A stretch of 10,589 bases of DNA from an uncultured Eisenbergiella sp. Its GTDB lineage: Bacteria; Bacillota; Clostridia; Lachnospirales; Lachnospiraceae. The notes under the pieces are model-generated. The model saw nothing but the letters and a program-made list of their open reading frames with translations, was not told where the DNA came from and searched no databases. Made by a program: the position numbers and the translations under genes. This document shows positions 5,548 to 10,589 of this stretch, one piece after another. The first letter of the stretch is position 1; each line of letters begins with the position of its first letter. Location: contig CARDPF010000095.1 in assembly GCA_948960675.1 (NCBI GenBank), positions 1 to 10,589 on the forward strand. The letters are read 5' to 3'.

Positions 5548-6276
5548 ATGAATCCTATGATAAAGGTTTCGGAACATTTTTGGATTTTTGAGGAAAACGG
5601 GGTCCGTTCTTTTTTGTTTGAGGGGGACAAAAGCGCCATGCTGGTTGACTCGGGGTTTGGCACGCTGCCGATTCGGGAAATGGCGGCAGGACTGACGGAC
5701 TTACCGGTATTTTTGGTAAATACCCATACGGATAGGGATCATACGGGATGCAACAAGGATTTTCAACCGGTATACATGCATCCGGCGGAGATGGATTATT
5801 ATCAGGATAGGCTGCCCAAGGACTGCTGCATGGAGGATGTACTTTCGCTTTGGGAAGGCGATGTGATTGATTTGGGGAACTGGAGGTTTGAAGTGATCTT
5901 AACCCCGGGGCATACGCCCGGAAGCATTATGCTGTTGGAACGTGCAAAGCGTATGCTCATTTCCGGCGATACGATTCAGGATGGGAATATTTTCATGTTT
6001 GGCCCGGGGCGCAATATGCAGGCATTTCAATGCACCCTCAAAAAAATGGCAGGGCTGGCGGAGGCCTTTGATACCATATGGCCGTCCCATGGAAGCTATC
6101 CGCTGCAAGCAGATATTATTCCGGGACTTTTGGCGGGGGCGCAGGACATGCTCGCGGGAAAGCTGCCGGGGCAGGAACCGGATCGGCCCATGCCCTGCAA
6201 AAAATATGTTTGTGGCGTGGCGGCTTTTTTGTACCGGTTTGCCGAAGGCAGCGGTTCAGACACAAACGCCGGTTAA
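5548..6276 (+). CDS. Metallo-beta-lactamase-fold hydrolase
   Basis: This 242-residue protein of the MBL superfamily shows the metal-site motifs in order: THTDRDHTG (H60, D64, H65), TPGHTPGS (H122), SGDTI (D141) and PSHG (H181). These enzymes bind two metal ions and hydrolyse thioesters, phosphodiesters, lactones or lactams; the substrate cannot be read from the sequence. The first motif is HxDxDH rather than the usual HxHxDH, so one typical metal-1 histidine is replaced by D62. No signal peptide is seen, so it is probably cytoplasmic and unlikely to be a beta-lactamase of the resistance type. The start at 5548 is set by AGGAGG (5534-5539) eight bases upstream. An in-frame GTG at 5539 overlaps that site and is not used. 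The gene has its own promoter and ends 69 bases before the next gene. Confidence 0.88.
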   Translation: MNPMIKVSEHFWIFEENGVRSFLFEGDKSAMLVDSGFGTLPIREMAAGLTDLPVFLVNTHTDRDHTGCNKDFQPVYMHPAEMDYYQDRLPKDCCMEDVLSLWEGDVIDLGNWRFEVILTPGHTPGSIMLLERAKRMLISGDTIQDGNIFMFGPGRNMQAFQCTLKKMAGLAEAFDTIWPSHGSYPLQADIIPGLLAGAQDMLAGKLPGQEPDRPMPCKKYVCGVAAFLYRFAEGSGSDTNAG

Positions 6277-6286
6277 ATAGATTCTA

Positions 6287-6314
6287 TTGACTTTTTGGGG
6301 ATACAAAATATAAT
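6287..6314 (+). promoter_or_regulatory. Near-consensus sigma-A promoter of the GH4-hisS-aspS operon
   Basis: TTGACT (6287-6292) and TATAAT (6309-6314) are separated by 16 bases, giving eleven of twelve consensus positions. The predicted transcription start is near 6321, about 25 bases before the GH4 start codon. This is the strongest promoter in the window. I see no operator-like palindrome overlapping it. Confidence 0.85.
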
Positions 6315-6345
6315 AGTCCGTATAACGAAAGAGGAGGAGAATCGG

Positions 6346-7827
6346 ATGGGGTTTAAAGTAGCGTTTATCGGCGCGGGGAGCATCGGCTTTACCAGAAGGC
6401 TGTTGTCGGATATCCTGACCGTGCCGGAATTTCATGATATTGAGGTATCTTTTACGGATATTAACGAGGAGAATCTGCGGATGGTGACGCAGCTTTGCCA
6501 GCGGGATATTGAAGCCAACGGTCTGGATATCAAAATCCAAGCGACCCTGGACCGGAGGGAGGCTTTTCGGGATGCGAAATACGTGGTAAACTGTGTGCGC
6601 ATCGGGATGCTGGAGGCCTTTGCCACGGATGTGGAGATTCCGCTCAAATACGGCGTGGATCAGTGTGTGGGGGATACGCTTTGTATCGGCGGTATTATGT
6701 ATGGGCAGCGCGGGGTGGCGGCCATTCTGGATTTCTGTAAGGATATCCGGGAGGTGGCCCTGCCGGGATGCAGGATGCTTAGCTATTCCAATCCCAATGC
6801 CATGCTGACCTGGGCGGCGAACCAATATGGGCATGTGGAGACCTACGGGCTTTGCCATGGCGTGCAGCACGGGCATTCCCAGATTGCGCAGGCCCTTGGG
6901 CGGGATAAAAAGGATGTGGACATTATCTGCGCCGGTTTAAACCACCAGACCTGGTATATCAGCGTCAAGACCGACGGGGTGGAGAGAAAGGACGAACTCT
7001 ATCCGCTGTTGTGTCAGGCAGAGTTTGCCAAGGATGAAAATATCCGTCTGGATGTGATGAAAAACTTCGGCTATTATTCCACCGAATCCAACGGCCATCT
7101 TTCCGAGTATTTGATGTGGTACCGCAAGCGCCCAAAGGAAATGGAAAAGTGGATCAACTATTCGTCGTGGATTCAGGGGGAAACGGCCGGGTATCTTCGG
7201 GTGTGCAAGGAGTCCCGCAATTGGTTTGAGACGGATTTTCCCAACTGGATGCAGGAGGAGCCAAACCGCTTTGTGGCGGAAAAACGTTCGGAAGAGCACG
7301 GCTCCTATATTATAGAATCCCTGGAAACGGGGCGGCCTTACCGGGGACATTTTAACGTTATGAACCGCGGCACGATCACCAACCTGCCGGATGAATGCGT
7401 AGTGGAGGTTCCCTGCTATGTGGACGGCAACGGCGTCAGCGTTCCCAAGGTGGGGGATTTGCCGCTGGGATGCGCAGCCATCTGTTCCCAGTCCGTGTGG
7501 GTACAGAAGCTTGCCGTGGAGGCGGCGGTGCATGCAGACATCAATCTGCTCTATCAGGCAGGGATGATGGATCCTTTGACCGGGGCGGTATGCACTCCCG
7601 GGGAAATCCGGCAGATGATCGACGAGATGCTGGTGGCGCAGGAAAAATGGCTGCCCCAGTATGCAGAAGAGATACGGAAGGCAAAGGAGCGCATGCAGAA
7701 AGACCTGCTGCCCTACCGCCCGGTTAAGGGCTTTACCCTGCAGGAAAAATCGGTGGAGGAGATGGCGGCCGAAAAGGAAAAGTACAGGCAGATGGCATCC
7801 GCCGCCGCCAAGGAGAATGTAAAATAG
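6346..7827 (+). CDS. Family 4 glycoside hydrolase, alpha-galactosidase (MelA) type
   Basis: This 493-residue cytoplasmic enzyme belongs to GH4, whose members cleave glycosides by an NAD+- and Mn2+-dependent oxidation-elimination route. The N-terminal Rossmann motif is VAFIGAGSIGFTRRLL (about 5-20). Further landmarks are NPNAM (149-153), the metal ligands C170-H171 in GLCHGVQHG, and N199-H200 in AGLNHQTW. FGYYSTESNGHLSEYLMWY and VEVPCYVDGNGV also occur. The YYSTES/HLSEY section and GDTL-GGIM resemble E. coli MelA more than the alpha-glucosidase or 6-phospho-glycosidase branches. Alpha-galactosidase is therefore the best guess, with alpha-galacturonidase or a related activity possible. The start at 6346 follows GAGGAGGAG (6331-6339). 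An upstream in-frame TTG at 6295 lies inside the promoter and is rejected. hisS begins 33 bases downstream, and no sugar transporter is visible in the window. Confidence 0.9.
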   Translation: MGFKVAFIGAGSIGFTRRLLSDILTVPEFHDIEVSFTDINEENLRMVTQLCQRDIEANGLDIKIQATLDRREAFRDAKYVVNCVRIGMLEAFATDVEIPLKYGVDQCVGDTLCIGGIMYGQRGVAAILDFCKDIREVALPGCRMLSYSNPNAMLTWAANQYGHVETYGLCHGVQHGHSQIAQALGRDKKDVDIICAGLNHQTWYISVKTDGVERKDELYPLLCQAEFAKDENIRLDVMKNFGYYSTESNGHLSEYLMWYRKRPKEMEKWINYSSWIQGETAGYLRVCKESRNWFETDFPNWMQEEPNRFVAEKRSEEHGSYIIESLETGRPYRGHFNVMNRGTITNLPDECVVEVPCYVDGNGVSVPKVGDLPLGCAAICSQSVWVQKLAVEAAVHADINLLYQAGMMDPLTGAVCTPGEIRQMIDEMLVAQEKWLPQYAEEIRKAKERMQKDLLPYRPVKGFTLQEKSVEEMAAEKEKYRQMASAAAKENVK

Positions 7828-7860
7828 CAGGAAACGGGACTTAAAGGAGGAAACAAAAAG

Positions 7861-9120
7861 ATGGCCCTTATCAAAAAGCCGACAACCGGCATGAAAGATA
7901 TCCTGCCTGCAGAGATGCAGCTGCGGGACTATTGTATTTCCGTGATCAAGGAGACCTATGCAAAATTTGGTTTTTTGTCCATTGAGACGCCCTGTGTGGA
8001 ACACATTGCCAACTTAAACAGCAAACAGGGCGGGGAGAATGAAAAACTGATTTTCAAGATTTTAAAAAGGGGGGAAAAGCTTAATCTGGAGACAGCCTCC
8101 TCGGAGGCCGATCTGGTGGACGGGGGGCTGCGCTATGACCTGACGGTGCCGCTGGTGCGCTTTTACGCCAATCATGCCAACGAACTGCCCTCGCCCTTTA
8201 AGGCATTGCAGATCGGTAACGTGTGGCGTGCGGACCGGCCGCAGAGGGGGCGTTACCGGCAGCTGGTGCAGTGCGATATCGACATTTTCGGCGAGCCCTC
8301 CAACCTGGCGGAAATCGAACTGATCTTGGCCACCACCACGACCCTGGGGAAATTGGGATTTCACAATTTTGAAGTCCGGATCAACGAGAGAAGGATTTTA
8401 AAGGCGATGGCGGCCTACAGCGGGTTTGCGCAGGAAGATTACGACAGGGTGTTCATCATTTTGGACAAAATGGATAAGATCGGCATGGAAGGCGTTGCGG
8501 ACGAACTGGAAAAGAGCGGGTTTGCGGCGGACTGTGTGGAAAGATACATGGGGCTTTTCAAAGGGCTTGAGACGGCACAGGACAAGCTTTCCTATCTGGT
8601 AAACCGTCTGGATGGATTTTTGGAAGAAGAGGTGGAACGAAATCTGCGGGAGATTATAGACAGCGTGCGCGCTACCGGTTCGCCGGATTTTGCGCTGGTC
8701 TTTGACCCTACGCTGGTGCGGGGCATGTCCTATTATACCGGGACGATTTTTGAGATTGCCATTCCGGAATTTGGCGGAAGCTGCGGAGGCGGCGGGCGTT
8801 ATGACAAAATGGTGGGCCTGTTTACCGGAAACGACGTGCCTGCCTGCGGGTTTTCCATCGGCTTTGAGCGTATCATCCTGTTGATGATGGAGAAGGGCTT
8901 CCGGATTCCCGGACAGCCCAAAAAGGTTGCATACCTGATTGAAAAGGGGGTATCCCCCGAGACGCTGCGCAGGGTGATTATGCAGGCGCAGGAGGCTCGC
9001 AGGGACGGCGCGCAGGTGCTGGTGTCTAGGATGAACAAAAACAAAAAATTCCAGAAAGAGCAGCTTTTGAAGGAAGGATATGAAGACTTTCAGGAATTTT
9101 ACAAAAATCCGATGCAATAA
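7861..9120 (+). CDS. hisS: Histidine--tRNA ligase (HisRS)
   Basis: This class II aminoacyl-tRNA synthetase of 419 residues joins histidine to tRNA-His in the cytoplasm. Visible signatures are GLRYDLTVPLVRFYA (89-103) and motif 2 (about 113-144: FKALQIGNVWRADRPQRG, then RYRQLVQCDIDIFGE). The histidine-binding loop LVRGMSYYTGTIFEI (285-299) and motif 3 PACGFSIGFERIILLM (327-342) follow. The QGGENEKLIFKILKRGEKL segment (56-74) marks the form that resembles eukaryotic-type HisRS, which I associate with Lachnospiraceae. The C-terminal anticodon-binding domain (about 354-419) is only about 66 residues, shorter than the usual 90-100, and ends soon after the NKKFQKEQL helix. AGGAGG (7845-7850) lies ten bases before the ATG. 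aspS follows 20 bases after the stop, a gene pair common in Firmicutes. No T-box leader precedes it. Confidence 0.95.
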   Translation: MALIKKPTTGMKDILPAEMQLRDYCISVIKETYAKFGFLSIETPCVEHIANLNSKQGGENEKLIFKILKRGEKLNLETASSEADLVDGGLRYDLTVPLVRFYANHANELPSPFKALQIGNVWRADRPQRGRYRQLVQCDIDIFGEPSNLAEIELILATTTTLGKLGFHNFEVRINERRILKAMAAYSGFAQEDYDRVFIILDKMDKIGMEGVADELEKSGFAADCVERYMGLFKGLETAQDKLSYLVNRLDGFLEEEVERNLREIIDSVRATGSPDFALVFDPTLVRGMSYYTGTIFEIAIPEFGGSCGGGGRYDKMVGLFTGNDVPACGFSIGFERIILLMMEKGFRIPGQPKKVAYLIEKGVSPETLRRVIMQAQEARRDGAQVLVSRMNKNKKFQKEQLLKEGYEDFQEFYKNPMQ

Positions 9121-9140
9121 GGAAAAACAGGAGACAGGCG

Positions 9141-10541
9141 ATGGCGGAGACAATGAAAGGATTAAAAAGAACCTGCCGGTGCGGGGAGGTGTCCCTTGCC
9201 AGACAGGGACAGACCGTTACGGTGATGGGCTGGGTGGCAAAGCAAAGGAATAAGGGCGGTATTATTTTTGTGGATTTGCGTGACCGGGCGGGCATTTTGC
9301 AGATTATATTTGAGGAGGCCGACTGCGGCAGCGAAAATTTTGCAAAAGCGGAACGTTTGCGCAGCGAGTTTGTGGTGGCAGTGACCGGAAAGGTGGAGAA
9401 ACGTGCCGGGGCGGTGAATGAAGCCCTTGCCACCGGTCAGGTGGAGGTACGGGCCGACAGCCTACGGATTTTGTCCGAGGCGCAGACCCCGCCGTTTCCC
9501 ATTGAGGAGCATTCCAGGACCAAGGAGGATATCCGCTTAAAATACCGGTATCTGGATTTGCGCAGGCCGGACCAGCAGCAAAAAATTATCCTGCGCAGCA
9601 AAATTAGTACAGCGTTCCGCAGCTTTTTGGCGCAGGAGGGCTTTTTGGAGATCGAGACGCCTATTTTGTGTAAATCCACCCCGGAGGGGGCGCGGGATTA
9701 CCTGGTGCCAAGCCGGGTGCATCCCGGCAGCTTTTATGCGCTGCCCCAGTCCCCGCAGCTGTTTAAGCAGCTTTTGATGTGTTCCGGCTATGACCGTTAT
9801 TTCCAGATTGCCAAATGTTTTCGGGACGAGGATTTGCGGGCGGACAGACAGCCGGAGTTTACCCAGGTGGATATGGAACTTTCCTTTGTGGATGCAGAGG
9901 ATGTGATGGATGTCAACGAACGGCTTTTGCAGGCGGTATGCAAGGAGGCGGTGGGCTTGGAGATTGCCCTTCCCCTGCCGAGGATGAAGTGGATAGACGC
10001 CATGAACCGTTACGGGTCGGACAAACCCGACACCCGGTTTGGCATGGAACTGACGGACGTATCCGATTTGGTGGAAGACTGTGGTTTTGGCGTGTTTACG
10101 GGTGCGCTTGCCGCAGGCGGCAGCGTGCGCGGCATCAACGCAAAAGGGCAGGCCGGTATGCCCAGAAAAAAGATCGACGCGCTGGTGGATTTTGCAAAAG
10201 GGTATGGGGCAAAAGGGCTGGCATATTTGTCGATACAGCAGGACGGCACTTACAAATCCTCCTTTGCAAAGTTTATGACACAGGAGCAGCTGGACAGGCT
10301 GGCCGGACGCATGGACGGACAGCCCGGGGATCTTTTGCTGTTTGCGGCCGATAAAAATACGGTTGTATGGAACGTGCTGGGCGCACTGCGCCTGGAACTG
10401 GGGGAACAGATGGGGCTGATTGACCATAACGCTTTTCATTTTTTGTGGGTAGTGGAATTCCCCCAGTTTGAATGGAGTGAGGAGGAAAACCGCTTTGTGG
10501 CCATGCACCATCCCTTCACCATGCCGATGGAGGAGGATCTG
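9141..10541 (+). CDS. aspS: Aspartate--tRNA ligase (AspRS), 3' end cut off by adapter
   Basis: 467 codons remain of a bacterial-type AspRS, normally about 590 residues, which charges tRNA-Asp with aspartate. In order: an N-terminal OB-fold anticodon-binding domain (about 13-112, with GWVAKQRNKGGIIFVDLRDR at 30-49) and a class II catalytic core from about 135 (YRYLDLRRP). Motif 2 is at about 221-249 (FQIAKCFRDEDLRADRQPEF, then TQVDMELSF). The bacterial GAD insertion spans about 290-425, followed by return to the core (FLWVVEFPQFEW, HHPFTMP). The class II motif 3 near the C-terminus is missing because the gene is interrupted by sequencing adapter after codon 467. The start at 9141 has AGGAGA upstream. 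It is the last gene of the GH4-hisS-aspS transcription unit. The frame continues without a stop through the adapter, so any longer protein predicted here is false. Confidence 0.95.
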
Positions 10542-10589
10542 AGATCGGAAGAGCGTCGTGTAGGGAAAGAGTGTAGATCTCGGTGGTCG
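10542..10589. other. Illumina TruSeq adapter contamination
   Basis: These 48 bases begin AGATCGGAAGAGCGTCGTGT and continue as the reverse complement of the Illumina universal adapter, with no mismatch that I can see against the sequence as I know it. Read in the aspS frame they give RSEERRVGKECRSRWS, a well-known artefact tail in predicted proteins. The real chromosome sequence ends at 10541. Confidence 0.98.

Noticed and set aside
6295..6345. Upstream TTG start for the GH4 gene
   Set aside because: It lies between the -35 and -10 elements and before the predicted transcription start. The ATG at 6346 has an excellent ribosome site and starts at the Rossmann strand.
6937..8004. 355-codon antisense reading frame opposite GH4 and hisS
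   Set aside because: It is a shadow of strongly supported sense genes. Its composition is that of a reverse-complement translation (rich in H, P, L, R), with no ribosome site or domain.
9537..10511. 324-codon antisense reading frame opposite aspS
   Set aside because: Same reasoning: it mirrors the conserved aspS sequence and shows no independent coding evidence.
10542..10589. C-terminal extension of AspRS
   Set aside because: The sequence is Illumina adapter, so the apparent protein tail is not biological.
1..10589. CRISPR array, tRNA/rRNA genes, transposase or phage modules
   Set aside because: No regularly spaced direct repeats, cloverleaf-like sequences or mobile-element proteins were seen on either strand.

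Overview
The window looks like chromosomal DNA from an anaerobic Clostridia-type Firmicute, most likely a Lachnospiraceae-like gut bacterium of moderate GC content. The basis is strong AGGAGG ribosome sites, the hisS-aspS gene pair, the family types present, and the wording of the HisRS, AspRS and GH4 proteins. All supported genes lie on the + strand. The right end is not genomic: the last 48 bases are Illumina TruSeq adapter, so the last gene is cut off artificially.

Layout: (1) 1-308 has no convincing gene, only an open frame running in from the left edge. (2) 309-983 encodes a protein with an N-terminal RNase H1-type hybrid-binding (viroplasmin) domain but no RNase H catalytic domain; a clear terminator follows. 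(3) 1153-3592 is a tight three-gene operon: a lipoprotein, an ECF sigma factor and a single-pass membrane protein of the anti-sigma/DUF4179 kind. It is probably a cell-envelope signalling module. (4) 3790-5385 holds a WYL-domain transcription regulator and a ClbS/DfsB-family (DUF1706) four-helix-bundle protein. The promoter regions in front of the two genes share a TGTCA-based block, which suggests one operator family and autoregulation. The regulator's leader also carries a 52-bp perfect-ended inverted repeat, and the ClbS-like gene has a structured leader. (5) 5548-6276 encodes a metallo-beta-lactamase-fold hydrolase with its own extended -10 promoter, placed after a structured terminator. 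(6) 6346-10541 is a probable operon driven by a near-consensus promoter: a GH4 glycosidase of the MelA (alpha-galactosidase) type, then hisS and a 3'-truncated aspS.

The genes fall into three functional groups: envelope sensing with sigma-factor output, a small regulator-plus-protection cassette, and sugar hydrolysis joined to aminoacyl-tRNA synthesis. I found no CRISPR array, tRNA, rRNA, transposase or phage gene. The most unusual items are the RNase H1-like hybrid-binding protein without a nuclease, the shared operator block of the WYL/ClbS pair, the TA-bounded inverted repeat, and the apparent coupling of a glycosidase to hisS-aspS without a T-box leader.
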